From Candidatus Binatia bacterium (lineage in GTDB: Bacteria; Desulfobacterota; Binatia; HRBIN30), in the NCBI GenBank assembly GCA_026004215.1, contig BPIR01000003.1, forward strand, positions 577,501 through 641,500: a DNA stretch of 64,000 bases. The letters run 5' to 3'. Position numbers and translations under genes: made by a program. Below are positions 35,982 through 44,409 of this stretch, piece after piece (positions within the stretch are counted from its first letter, which is position 1; the number at the start of each line of letters is the position of its first letter). The notes beneath the pieces are model-generated. The model saw only the letters and a program-made list of their open reading frames with translations, made no database searches and was not told where the DNA came from.

Positions 35982-36897
35982 GCCGCACGTTGCGGTGGTG
36001 ATCTTGAACTGGAACGGGAAGGAAGATGTGCTGCGGTGCCTCTCGACGCTTCCCCGGATTCGCTACTCGAACTGGAGCGCCACTGTCGTGGACAACGCGT
36101 CCTGCGATGGCAGTGTCGAGGCCATCCGCGAGCGCTTCCCGCAACAGCGGGTGTTGGTCATGGAAAGAAACTTGGGCTTTTGCGGGGGCAACAACCGGGG
36201 TATCCAAGACGCACTGCGACAGGGCGCCGACTATGTACTGTTGCTCAATAACGACACGGAATTGCATCCGGATCTGTTAACGGAGCTCGTGCGGGTGGCC
36301 GAAAGCGACGATCGGATCGGTGCGGTGGGTGCGAAAAACATCCTCTTAGAAGACCACAGCGTTGTTTGGGGCGCGTATGGGGAGCTTCGCTACCACCGCG
36401 ACTTGGTTCATTTGGTCGGCTCGCGGGTGCCCGATGGGCCGGAACTCACCGTCGTCAAGGACGTGGACTGGATCATTGGGAACGGGATGATGATGCGGCG
36501 GGCGGCCATCGAAGCGGTGGGCGGCTTCGATGAAGCGTTTTTCGGATATCACGAGGATGTGGATTGGTGTGCCCGCGCGCGCCAAGCCGGCTTTCGCATT
36601 GTGTACAACGGACGTGCCGTGATTTACCACCGCGGGTTTGGTGCAGCGAATCCGGCGCGGCCCCGGCCGTTCCCGGTCCTCTATTTTCTAGGTCGAAACA
36701 GCATGTTGTTCGCGCGCAAGCACGCCACGCCGGCACAGTTCTGCAAATTTGTGACCTTGTTCACGCTCGGGGTCGCGTGGTGGGTTGTTGCCGGCCTCTT
36801 TCGGGGTGATCGAATCAAATCATACCTTTGGCTCGTGCGCGGCTTTGTGGATGGCATGACGGGCCGCCTTCCACTGCGCGAACTTGGCCTACAATAG
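35974..36897 (+). CDS. Family 2 glycosyltransferase, paralogue C
   Basis: The 307-residue protein has VAVVILNWNGKEDVLRCLSTL, VVDNASCDGSVEAI, NLGFCGGNNRGIQDAL, the donor block VLLLNNDTELHPDL and FFGYHEDVDWCARARQAGFRI, then the tail GRLPLRELGLQ. GGGGAG at 35962-35967 supports the ATG at 35974; an in-frame start at 35950 is possible. A membrane segment near 262-280 (GVAWWVVAGLF) is clear. It is the last glycosyltransferase before the flippase. Confidence 0.83.
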   Translation: MREPHVAVVILNWNGKEDVLRCLSTLPRIRYSNWSATVVDNASCDGSVEAIRERFPQQRVLVMERNLGFCGGNNRGIQDALRQGADYVLLLNNDTELHPDLLTELVRVAESDDRIGAVGAKNILLEDHSVVWGAYGELRYHRDLVHLVGSRVPDGPELTVVKDVDWIIGNGMMMRRAAIEAVGGFDEAFFGYHEDVDWCARARQAGFRIVYNGRAVIYHRGFGAANPARPRPFPVLYFLGRNSMLFARKHATPAQFCKFVTLFTLGVAWWVVAGLFRGDRIKSYLWLVRGFVDGMTGRLPLRELGLQ

Positions 36898-37004
36898 CGA
36901 CCGAGTGGTCATCGGTGTGGACTGCCCGTGGACCGGGATCAGGCTAGGGAACGACCCGTACCCACCAAGACAACTCCCCAGGGGCATCGCGTGCTCCGAG
37001 AGCC

Positions 37005-38414
37005 ATGAGCCGCCAACTTCTCAGGAATTCCCTCACTGGTTTTGGCGGGATGGCTTTGCACAAGTTGATCCATCTCGTCACGATGATCGCGCTCGCACGC
37101 ATGCTCGGCACGGAGCAGTTCGGCGTTTATGCCTTCGTCGGGTCCGTCGTGTTTTTTCTCGGCTTTCTGACCGACCTTGGAATGGAACGCGTGCTGACGC
37201 GGGAACTCTCGGCGAGGCCCCAAAAAGCCAGTGTGCTGCTGGGAACCGCCTTGTGGCTGCGTTTCGGACTGGGACTAGTGGCGGCACTCACCGGTCTAGT
37301 CGTGGGGTGGGGCTTGCAGCTCGATCGAACCACCTTTGCTTGTTTGCTTTTGGCGGCCGGCGGTTTGCCGTTCGGGTTCGATTTGTTGGCACGGTCTTAC
37401 TTTCAAAGCACTTTGAGAGTGCAACACTATTATCGTGTCAGCTTAGGGGGCAGCAGCAGTTTTCTCGTCCTGGTGTTGGCTTGCTGGTGGTGGGGGGCAT
37501 CGGTTGTTTCCGTGTTTGCGGCCGGTTTGGCCAACGGCCTGGTGGTGTCGTTCGTCTTTCTGGCCGCCGTGCACTGGCAGGCGAGAATCCACCCGCGCTT
37601 CGACGTCAAGGAAGTACGAACCTTGTTGGGCGAAGGAATTCAGGTCGGACTGCTTGCGTTGCTCTTCATGGCGGCGCTGCGAGTGGATCAAATCTTGTTG
37701 TTCGAGTTGCGGGGGCCCGAGGAGGTTGGGCAGTACGCGGCCGCGGTGAGACTCACCGAGGCGTTGGGCATGTTTTCCGAGGCGCTCATGCTTTCGCTCT
37801 TTCCCCTCTTGGCGGCGAGCCACCGGTCGAATCCGCAGTTGTTTCGGCGGCGCTATCAGTTGGGCATTCGTTACTTGGCGGCCGTTGGCGTGCCGCTTGC
37901 GCTTGCCTGCAGTTACTTTGCGCCCACTTTGCTTACGTTGGTGTTCGGGGGAAAGTACCGTGATGCGTGGCCGGCGGTGGTGTTGCTGAGCTGGAACATG
38001 CTCTTGGCTTACCTGGGCGCGGTGTACGTGAACGTGTTTTTGATCGAGCGCCGGTACCGTCACCTTTTGCTCGTCAGCTCGTTGTCTGTGCTCGTAAACG
38101 TGTTGTGCAATTTGCTTTGGATCCCACGCTACGGGGGACCGGGTGCCGCGGCCGCAACGCTCTTGAGCAGCGTGGTCGCACTGGTGCTTTGGTTTGCGTT
38201 CACTGCCACGCGGACCGTCATGACCGACTGCATGCGCGCGAGCGCTCCCGCAGTTTTTGCGGGTATGGGAGCAGTCATCCCAGCCCTTGTCCTGGGATGG
38301 CGGAGCGGCCCGTTGTGGGCAATCGTGACGATGGGCTTGTACGTTGTCTTGTTGCTCGCCTTTGGGGGCCTCGGGAGAGCCGATTGGAAGCGCGTGTCTC
38401 GCGGCGGCGCTTAG
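37005..38414 (+). CDS. Wzx-type polysaccharide flippase
   Basis: The 469-residue protein has about 12-14 membrane segments and the MATE/Wzx start LLRNSLTGFGGMALHKLIHLVTMIALARMLGTEQFGVYAFV, with the ARxLG-xxxFGxY pattern of the polysaccharide biosynthesis family. It should move the polyprenyl-linked glycan unit across the inner membrane. It follows paralogue C by 107 bases and closes the locus. No clear Wzy polymerase or chain-length protein is seen, so the product may be a short oligosaccharide. Its last 4 bases overlap trmB on the other strand. Confidence 0.83.
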   Translation: MSRQLLRNSLTGFGGMALHKLIHLVTMIALARMLGTEQFGVYAFVGSVVFFLGFLTDLGMERVLTRELSARPQKASVLLGTALWLRFGLGLVAALTGLVVGWGLQLDRTTFACLLLAAGGLPFGFDLLARSYFQSTLRVQHYYRVSLGGSSSFLVLVLACWWWGASVVSVFAAGLANGLVVSFVFLAAVHWQARIHPRFDVKEVRTLLGEGIQVGLLALLFMAALRVDQILLFELRGPEEVGQYAAAVRLTEALGMFSEALMLSLFPLLAASHRSNPQLFRRRYQLGIRYLAAVGVPLALACSYFAPTLLTLVFGGKYRDAWPAVVLLSWNMLLAYLGAVYVNVFLIERRYRHLLLVSSLSVLVNVLCNLLWIPRYGGPGAAAATLLSSVVALVLWFAFTATRTVMTDCMRASAPAVFAGMGAVIPALVLGWRSGPLWAIVTMGLYVVLLLAFGGLGRADWKRVSRGGA

Positions 38415-39031
38415 TGCGGCGCTGCTGCGTTCCCCCAAGCGGGGCTCTCGCTGCTCTTGCGCTCGAAGGTGCCTTCCCAAATCGTGGCCCCGCGTGCGAG
38501 GCCTTTTTGCTCGAACGCAGTGCGCACTGGCCTAGGGGGAGCCTTTTCGGCAACGAGTTCGAGCCCGCCGTGGACCACGCAACATTCTCGTGCCAAGGTC
38601 CAGACGAGGAGAACATCGGTGGCCACGTATACCCGACCTCGCGGAACCAATGTCCGTCCCAGCGCGCGACCAAATGCGGGAGTGAACAGTCGCCGCTTGT
38701 GGTGGCGCCGCTTCCACCACGGGTCGGGGAAATAAATGTGATACGCACTCACGGAGGCCTCGGGAAGCAGATGCTCAACCACGCATTGAGCGGGTGCGTG
38801 CAAGACGCGCACGTTGTCGAGTCCATGAGATTCCACCAAAGCACAGAGTCGCTCCGCGCGACTGCGCGAGTGTTCGATTCCCAGGAAGTTGATTTCGCGC
38901 CGTTGCTTGGCTGCGGCCAGCAAAAACGATCCGGTCCCCGAACCAATCTCGATCTCTACGGGAGCGCGTCGGCCAAAGACCTCGCGCCAAAAATCAGTAG
39001 CCGTCGTCGCTTCCAAGCAACCGCCCGCCAT
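38411..39031 (-). CDS. trmB: tRNA (guanine-N7-)-methyltransferase
   Basis: The 206-residue protein has the SAM motif IEIGSGTGSFLLAAA, NFLGIEHSRSRAERL and the TrmB signature YHIYFPDPWWKRRHHKRRL. It methylates G46 in the variable loop of tRNA. I place the start at 39031, where homology begins; a longer frame begins at 39136. This start overlaps the upstream SDR gene by 38 bases. The final 25 residues (ERKSSESPAWGNAAAPH) are an unconserved tail. Confidence 0.9.
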   Translation of the reverse strand: MAGGCLEATTATDFWREVFGRRAPVEIEIGSGTGSFLLAAAKQRREINFLGIEHSRSRAERLCALVESHGLDNVRVLHAPAQCVVEHLLPEASVSAYHIYFPDPWWKRRHHKRRLFTPAFGRALGRTLVPRGRVYVATDVLLVWTLARECCVVHGGLELVAEKAPPRPVRTAFEQKGLARGATIWEGTFERKSSESPAWGNAAAPH

Positions 39032-39746
39032 CCACAGGAAGAATGACGCCTGTGACGTAGTCGTTCTTGCAAAGAAACAACACCGCGTCGGCAACGGCTT
39101 CAGGGCTGCCCGCCCGTTTGAGCAGCGTGCGCGCAATCTCGCGTTCCACCAGCTCGGGGCTCGATCCTGGCGGAAACAAAACCGGTCCTGGCGCGACTGC
39201 GTTCACGCGCACCTCGGGGGCGAGTTCTTTCGCTAGCGTGCGAACGAGCGTGACCACGCCGGCTTTGGCAATATTGTACGCAAGATAGCCTTGCCAAGGT
39301 CGAAGCGCGGCGACATCCGCCACAGCTACAATGCTGCCTCCGCTGTGCCGGCGCATCCATAGGCCGGCCGCACGTGCGATCCAAAGAGTGGCAAATAGGT
39401 TGTCGTCGAGCATCCGCTGGCAAGCTTCTTCCGATAAATTTTCCACCGGCGTTCGCTGGAATGCTCCCGCGTTGGCCACCAGCACGTCAACGCGGCCAAA
39501 TTGCGCCACCGCCGCCTCCACGACGCTCTCTGCTTGTGCGCGCACGCAGAGGTCGGCCCGACACAGTTTCACGGACGCACCCGCCGCCTCGGCGAGCGTG
39601 CGAGTTTCGTCCACGGAAGGGCGGAGAGTTCGGTAGTGCAAAACGAGATCGTAACCGGACCGTGCAAACGCCAGCGAGATTGCCTGCCCAACGCGCGCCC
39701 CTCCCGCTGTCACAATGGCCACTGGTCTGTTCTCTTCTCGGTTCAT
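38994..39746 (-). CDS. SDR family oxidoreductase, pteridine-reductase-like (FolM/PTR1 type)
   Basis: The 250-residue protein begins AIVTAGGARVGQAISLAFARSG and ends with a normal SDR C terminus (FLCKNDYVTGVILPVDGG). In the active site the usual Ser is replaced by Asp: VADVAALRPWQGYLAYNIAKAG has D, then Tyr 13 residues later, then Lys at +4. The D-Y-K triad and the TGGA-R-V-G NADPH loop are marks of pteridine reductases, which reduce dihydropterins or dihydrofolate. It overlaps trmB downstream. Confidence 0.78.
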   Translation of the reverse strand: MNREENRPVAIVTAGGARVGQAISLAFARSGYDLVLHYRTLRPSVDETRTLAEAAGASVKLCRADLCVRAQAESVVEAAVAQFGRVDVLVANAGAFQRTPVENLSEEACQRMLDDNLFATLWIARAAGLWMRRHSGGSIVAVADVAALRPWQGYLAYNIAKAGVVTLVRTLAKELAPEVRVNAVAPGPVLFPPGSSPELVEREIARTLLKRAGSPEAVADAVLFLCKNDYVTGVILPVDGGRLLGSDDGY

Positions 39747-39816
39747 TGCATTGCCTTTGCTTGGGGCCTGCATTAACTAGGCGGCCATCTTCGTCACCAC
39801 GCGAGAGGAGCGCAAG

Positions 39817-40911
39817 ATGAAAGCGGCGGTACTACAGGCTTGGAACGAACCGTTTCAGATTCAAAACGTGCAACTCGACAAGCCTCACCAAGGAGAGGTG
39901 CTCGTGAAGGTGGCTGCCAGCGGGGTGTGCCACAGCGATTTGAGCATCCAGCGGGGGCTGTTGCCGATGATGCCTCCGATTATCATTGGTCACGAGGGTG
40001 CCGGGGTGGTCGAGGAAGTCGGCCCCGGTGTGTCCTCGGTACAAAAAGGCGATCACGTGATCCTGACCTGGCTGTACTCGTGCGGTTACTGCCGTGATTG
40101 CGGGCGCGGGCGCCCGCACCTGTGCGAAAAGGCTGCGATGGCCACCATGTCCGGTGCCATGTACGATGGCACCACTCGCTTTCAGCTCAATGGCCAGCCT
40201 TTGCGCCACTGGTGCGGCTCGTTTGCGGAGTACACGGTGGTTCCAGAACAAGCTGTCATTCCGATTCGCAAAGATGTTCCCTTGACCAGCGCTTGCCTGG
40301 TTGGGTGCGGGGTGATGACCGGTGTCGGCGCGGCAATGAACACGGCGCGAGTGGAGCCGGGCGACACGGTGGCTGTGGTCGGTTGTGGCGGCGTAGGGTT
40401 GAACGTGATCCAAGGGGCACAGGTGTGCGGAGCCGAGCGCATCATTGCGGTGGACTTGGTGGAGAAAAAGCTCGATCTCGCTCGGCAGTTCGGGGCCACG
40501 GATACAGTCAATCCGAACCAGGGAGACTGGACCGACCAGGTGCGCGCGCTGACCGGAGGAAAGGGGGCCGACATCGTTTTCGAAGTGGTCGGCAATCCGA
40601 ATTTGATCCAGCAAGCGTTCGGCGCCGTGCGGCGTGGGGGGAAACTCGTCATCGTGGGCGTGCCCGCTCTCGGCCAGCAAGTGACCTTTCCGGCGATGAA
40701 CTTTCCGCTGGAAGAAAAGAGCGTGATTGGCTCGTACTACGGTTCGCCACGGTTTCGCTACGACATGCCGCGCATCTTGGACCTGTACATGGCCGGCCGC
40801 ATCAAGTTGGATCAGCTTGTCAGCCGCCGACTGAAGCTGGAGGACATTAACCTCGCCATGAGCTTGATCGAGCAGGGCGAGGTGGCTCGCAGCGTCATCG
40901 TGTACTCTTGA
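39817..40911 (+). CDS. Zinc-dependent alcohol dehydrogenase (group III / medium chain)
   Basis: The 364-residue MDR enzyme has catalytic zinc ligands Cys38 (GVCHSD), His59 and Glu60 (GHEGAG), structural zinc cysteines at 89, 92, 95 and 103 (CGYCRDC then HLC), and the NAD motif VVGCGGVGLNVIQGA. It should oxidise an alcohol or reduce an aldehyde with NAD(H). GAGAGGAG at 39803-39810 supports the ATG at 39817. It is divergent from the SDR gene. The substrate is not deducible. Confidence 0.88.
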   Translation: MKAAVLQAWNEPFQIQNVQLDKPHQGEVLVKVAASGVCHSDLSIQRGLLPMMPPIIIGHEGAGVVEEVGPGVSSVQKGDHVILTWLYSCGYCRDCGRGRPHLCEKAAMATMSGAMYDGTTRFQLNGQPLRHWCGSFAEYTVVPEQAVIPIRKDVPLTSACLVGCGVMTGVGAAMNTARVEPGDTVAVVGCGGVGLNVIQGAQVCGAERIIAVDLVEKKLDLARQFGATDTVNPNQGDWTDQVRALTGGKGADIVFEVVGNPNLIQQAFGAVRRGGKLVIVGVPALGQQVTFPAMNFPLEEKSVIGSYYGSPRFRYDMPRILDLYMAGRIKLDQLVSRRLKLEDINLAMSLIEQGEVARSVIVYS

Positions 40912-41290
40912 GGCTGGCCGGAGCCGCGTCGAGCTGTCGGATGGAAGAGTGCATTCGCTGGGCGGCTCCGTGCGTGCTTCGCGACAGGATGCCATCGCAC
41001 GGGAACGGCAGCACAGCCGTTCTCGCGAAAAAGGGGAAAGGGGACTGCTCCGTAGGGAGTAGGGGTGTTCATGGGGGAGATGCTGCAAACAAGGGGACAG
41101 CTCTCTCGCCCGGGGAGAAGCTTGGCCGAGGCCGGGGGAGGGCGGAGAGGGATGCAGCGATTGCAGAGTGGAAAAATGCACCCTTACCCTTGCTCGTGCG
41201 CGACATTGCGCGAGCCTCTCCAAACCGGCGCGACATCAAGGGGCACGCTGATTCGCCCCTTGGCGTCGGGCTCGAAAGGCGGCCCTCGGC
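40912..41290. other. Intergenic region without recognised genes
   Basis: This 379-base stretch lies between the convergent ADH and LLM genes. Frames open on both strands here are shadows without ribosome binding sites or similarity. I saw no terminator hairpin with a T run and no RNA gene. Confidence 0.5.
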
Positions 41291-42283
41291 TCACGCCCGA
41301 GCGGGCGCCAAGCCTTCCAGTGTTGCGCGAACCACGTCAGGATCGAAGCTGAGCACGCTGATCGCGGTCGTGTGCACGCCAGCGGCCACGTACTCGGCAA
41401 TGCGCTCGCGGCATTCTTCCAGAGATCCAAAAATCGCCAGAGCATCTACAAAACGATCGCTCATGCCTTTGCGCGTGAGTGCACGATCTCCTTTGCGGAA
41501 ACCTTCGGCGATCAGTCGGGCTTCCTCTTCGAACCCATACCAAGCGGCAAACTGATTGTAGACCGGAGTGGCAAAGTAACCCGTAAGGGCACTTCGGAAT
41601 AATTCGCGAGCCGCGGCGCGGTCGCTGGTCACCATGACTTGGTGGCGGCACACGACCTCGATGTTGTTTGGGTCGCGGCCAGCACGTTGTGCTCCTTGGG
41701 CAACGTGTTCCAGCATGCGCGGCAGAGCAGAAGCGGGAAAAAGATTCACCGCCACACCGTCGGCCACCTCTCCAGCCAACTCGAGCATGGGGGGCCGCAA
41801 GGCACCCACATAAATGGGCACCGGCGCTGCTGGGAGCATCAATAGGCGCAGGCCCCGGCTGCGCACCGTGCGTCCCTCGAAGGCACTCTTCTCCCCCCGC
41901 AGCAGACTCCGTACGAGTTGCACCGTTTCGCGCACTCGCGACACCGGCTTGGCGAACGCGAGCCCATGCCACTGTTCGACAATCGTGTGGCTCGATGAGC
42001 CGACACCCAAAATAAACCGGCCGGGTGCAAGTTGCGCAATCGTGGCGGCGGCTTGGGCCAAAACTCCTGGGGTGCGGGTGTAAACAGGAGTCACGGCAAT
42101 GCCGACTCGCAGCGTTTTCGTTGCCTGGCACACCGCCGCCGCGAGCGCAAACGGGTCAGGCCCATTGGTGTCGGCAATCCACACACTTTCGTAGCCAAGG
42201 TCTTCCGCCCGTTGCGCCCACCAAACACAGGTTTGCACATCGGGTGGAACGGGCAGACTAATTCCGAGCTTTCCGAGGTTCAT
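41291..42283 (-). CDS. LLM-class oxidoreductase, probably F420-dependent
   Basis: The 330-residue protein has the luciferase-like TIM barrel: LGISLPVPPDVQTCVWWAQRAEDLGYESVWIAD, RVGIAVTPVYTRTPGVLAQAAATIAQLAPGRFILGVGSS and GRTVRSRGLRLLMLP. These match the F420-dependent branch (5,10-methylene-H4MPT reductase-like) better than FMN monooxygenases. The start at 42283 (MNLGKLGISLP) is chosen over 42322. With the PPOX gene at 2186 it hints that the host makes F420. The substrate is unknown. Confidence 0.8.
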   Translation of the reverse strand: MNLGKLGISLPVPPDVQTCVWWAQRAEDLGYESVWIADTNGPDPFALAAAVCQATKTLRVGIAVTPVYTRTPGVLAQAAATIAQLAPGRFILGVGSSSHTIVEQWHGLAFAKPVSRVRETVQLVRSLLRGEKSAFEGRTVRSRGLRLLMLPAAPVPIYVGALRPPMLELAGEVADGVAVNLFPASALPRMLEHVAQGAQRAGRDPNNIEVVCRHQVMVTSDRAAARELFRSALTGYFATPVYNQFAAWYGFEEEARLIAEGFRKGDRALTRKGMSDRFVDALAIFGSLEECRERIAEYVAAGVHTTAISVLSFDPDVVRATLEGLAPARA

Positions 42284-42432
42284 GGTGCCAGCACTTTTAC
42301 CGGCCTCACGTTGGTCGAACAACCGTACCCTTTTTCTAATGCTCCCTGGAAGAAAAGTTCACGGGTTGCCCCAGGTGTACGGAAGTGACTAGAAAGTGCT
42401 GCGCGTTACTTCACATTTTCAGGGGAGGCTCG

Positions 42433-43506
42433 ATGCGAAATCCGCGGGAGTTTTTTCGACCCTTGGCGATTGGTGCCCCGGAACCCCTCAAAGAGGTGCC
42501 AGTCAAACCGTCGCGCGTGATCCATTTTTTCGATCCCAGCAACCCGAAGATGGCCGCAAAGCTGCCGGAGCTTGCCCGGCAGGCGGATATCCTCTTGGGT
42601 AACCTCGAGGATGCCATACCCATCGATAAAAAGGAGGCTGCGCGCGAAGGCCTGATTCGCATCGCGCGGGAAGTCGACTTGGGGGACACACCGCTGTGGA
42701 CGCGGGTGAACAGCCTCGAAAGCCCCTGGTTTCTGGACGACATGATCCGCGTCGTCACCGAAGCTGGAGAGCGCATTGAAGTGATCATGGTCCCGAAAGT
42801 GGAAGGTCCGTGGGACATTCACTACGTCGACCGCTTGCTCGCGCAGCTCGAGGCACGCGCCCGGCTGAGCCGACCGATCCTCGTCCACGCCATCTTGGAA
42901 ACCTCGCTCGGAATGATCAACGTGGAAGAGATTTGCGCCGCAAGCCCCCGCATGCAGGGAGTGAGTTTTGGCCCTGCGGATCTCGCGGCTTCGCGCCGGA
43001 TGAAGACAACGCGTGTGGGCGGCGGACACCCAGCGTATTTGGTCCGTGCCGACCCGGACCCGAAAAATCCCGAAGCCCCCCGTCCGGTAGCCCAACAAGA
43101 CCCCTGGCACTACTCCATCGCGCGCATGGTGGACGCCTGCACGGCAACAGGCGCCCTGCCGTTTTACGGTCCGTTTGGAGATATCTCGGACCCGCTCGGG
43201 TGCGAAGACCAGTTCCGAGCCGCCTTCCTGCTTGGTTGCGTGGGCGCTTGGTCGCTTCATCCCAGTCAAATTCCCATCGCCAAGAAAGTGTTTAGCCCGC
43301 CCCCGGAAGAGGTGGCCTTCGCGCGCAAAGTGATGGCGGCCATGCCCGATGGACGCGGCGTGCAAATGATCGATGGTAAAATGCAGGACGATGCCACCTG
43401 GAAGCAGTGCCGCGTGATGGTGAGCCTCGCAAAGATGCTGGCGCGTAAAGACCCGGAGCTCGCGCAGCTCTACGGCTTTACGGAAGAGGAGCTTCGGCAG
43501 CCATGA
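42433..43506 (+). CDS. HpcH/HpaI family CoA-ester lyase (malyl-CoA lyase-like)
   Basis: The 357-residue protein has [93 protein letters not shown] and [17 protein letters not shown]. The pattern is that of the citrate-lyase-beta/Mcl1 group, which split malyl-CoA or beta-methylmalyl-CoA to glyoxylate and an acyl-CoA. AGGGGAGG at 42421-42428 supports the ATG at 42433. Its stop overlaps the FAH gene (ATGA), and pckG is next, consistent with C2/C4 carbon metabolism. Confidence 0.82.
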   Translation: MRNPREFFRPLAIGAPEPLKEVPVKPSRVIHFFDPSNPKMAAKLPELARQADILLGNLEDAIPIDKKEAAREGLIRIAREVDLGDTPLWTRVNSLESPWFLDDMIRVVTEAGERIEVIMVPKVEGPWDIHYVDRLLAQLEARARLSRPILVHAILETSLGMINVEEICAASPRMQGVSFGPADLAASRRMKTTRVGGGHPAYLVRADPDPKNPEAPRPVAQQDPWHYSIARMVDACTATGALPFYGPFGDISDPLGCEDQFRAAFLLGCVGAWSLHPSQIPIAKKVFSPPPEEVAFARKVMAAMPDGRGVQMIDGKMQDDATWKQCRVMVSLAKMLARKDPELAQLYGFTEEELRQP

Positions 43507-44372
43507 GCGTGCGTCTGATCAACCGTGCGGGCCGAGCTTGCTTGTGGCTCGACCACGGATTTGTGGACCTGGAGCATGGCTCTCATGGCCGCTTCCCCTC
43601 CAATCCGATGGATGCTGTCCATCGCTGGTTCGAGGTCGCGGAGTGGGCTGCGGGGCTTTCACCAGGAGCGGTGGAGGGACCCGTGACGGAGGAGCAACTC
43701 GGCCCTCCCGTGCCGCGTCCGAGCAAGGTTTTTGGTATCGGCTTGAACTACCGGGACCATGCCGCCGAGGCTGGGCTCCCCATTCCCGATATTCCACTGG
43801 TGTTTACGAAGTTTCCGAACTGTCTCGTGGGCCCTCGGCATCCGATCGAACTTTCTTCGGACTATGTGGACTGGGAGGTGGAGTTGGTGGTGGTAATTGG
43901 CCGGCACGGGCGCGGCATTCGAGCGGAACATGCGCTCGATTACATTGCCGGCTTTACGGTGGGCCAGGACATTTCCGATCGAAAAGCCCAGTTCGCCGGC
44001 AATCCCCCACAATTTTCGCTGGGGAAATCGTACGACACGTTTGGGCCGCTCGGCCCTGCAATCGTTTCGCTCGATTCGTTCGCCAATCCGAACGACCTGC
44101 AGTTGACGTGCGAGGTGAGCGGCGAGCGCATGCAAGACAGCCGCACGCGAGAAATGATCTTCAGTGTTCCGGAACTCGTCGAGTTTCTCTCGCGGCGTTG
44201 CACACTGGAGCCGGGCGATTTGATTTTCACGGGAACGCCTGCCGGCGTAGGCTCCACACGCAAGCCTCGCCGATATTTGCGCCCAGGGGACGTGATTCGC
44301 TCGTGGATCGAAGGGGTCGGGGAGTTAGTCAACGAATGCGTCGGAGAGCTGGCGCCCTTGCCGGCGAGTTAA
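43503..44372 (+). CDS. Fumarylacetoacetate hydrolase family protein
   Basis: The 289-residue protein has [43 protein letters not shown] (metal ligands Glu), [29 protein letters not shown] and [10 protein letters not shown]. The family includes FAH, fumarylpyruvate hydrolase, acylpyruvase and 2-hydroxyhepta-2,4-diene-1,7-dioate isomerase, all Mg-dependent. It is translated with a 4-base overlap after the CoA-ester lyase. Exact substrate unknown; acylpyruvate or oxaloacetate-like compounds would suit the neighbours. Confidence 0.82.
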   Translation: MSVRLINRAGRACLWLDHGFVDLEHGSHGRFPSNPMDAVHRWFEVAEWAAGLSPGAVEGPVTEEQLGPPVPRPSKVFGIGLNYRDHAAEAGLPIPDIPLVFTKFPNCLVGPRHPIELSSDYVDWEVELVVVIGRHGRGIRAEHALDYIAGFTVGQDISDRKAQFAGNPPQFSLGKSYDTFGPLGPAIVSLDSFANPNDLQLTCEVSGERMQDSRTREMIFSVPELVEFLSRRCTLEPGDLIFTGTPAGVGSTRKPRRYLRPGDVIRSWIEGVGELVNECVGELAPLPAS

Positions 44373-44409
44373 TTCGAGGGCGATTTCACCGGGGAAGGAG
44401 AGCACACCA

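Noticed and set aside
37443..38480. A 345-codon frame antisense to the Wzx flippase
   Set aside because: The translation is a Gln/His/Arg-rich shadow of hydrophobic codons on the other strand.
39832..41223. A 463-codon frame antisense to the zinc alcohol dehydrogenase
   Set aside because: It is an His/Arg-rich shadow of a well supported MDR gene, with no motif of its own.
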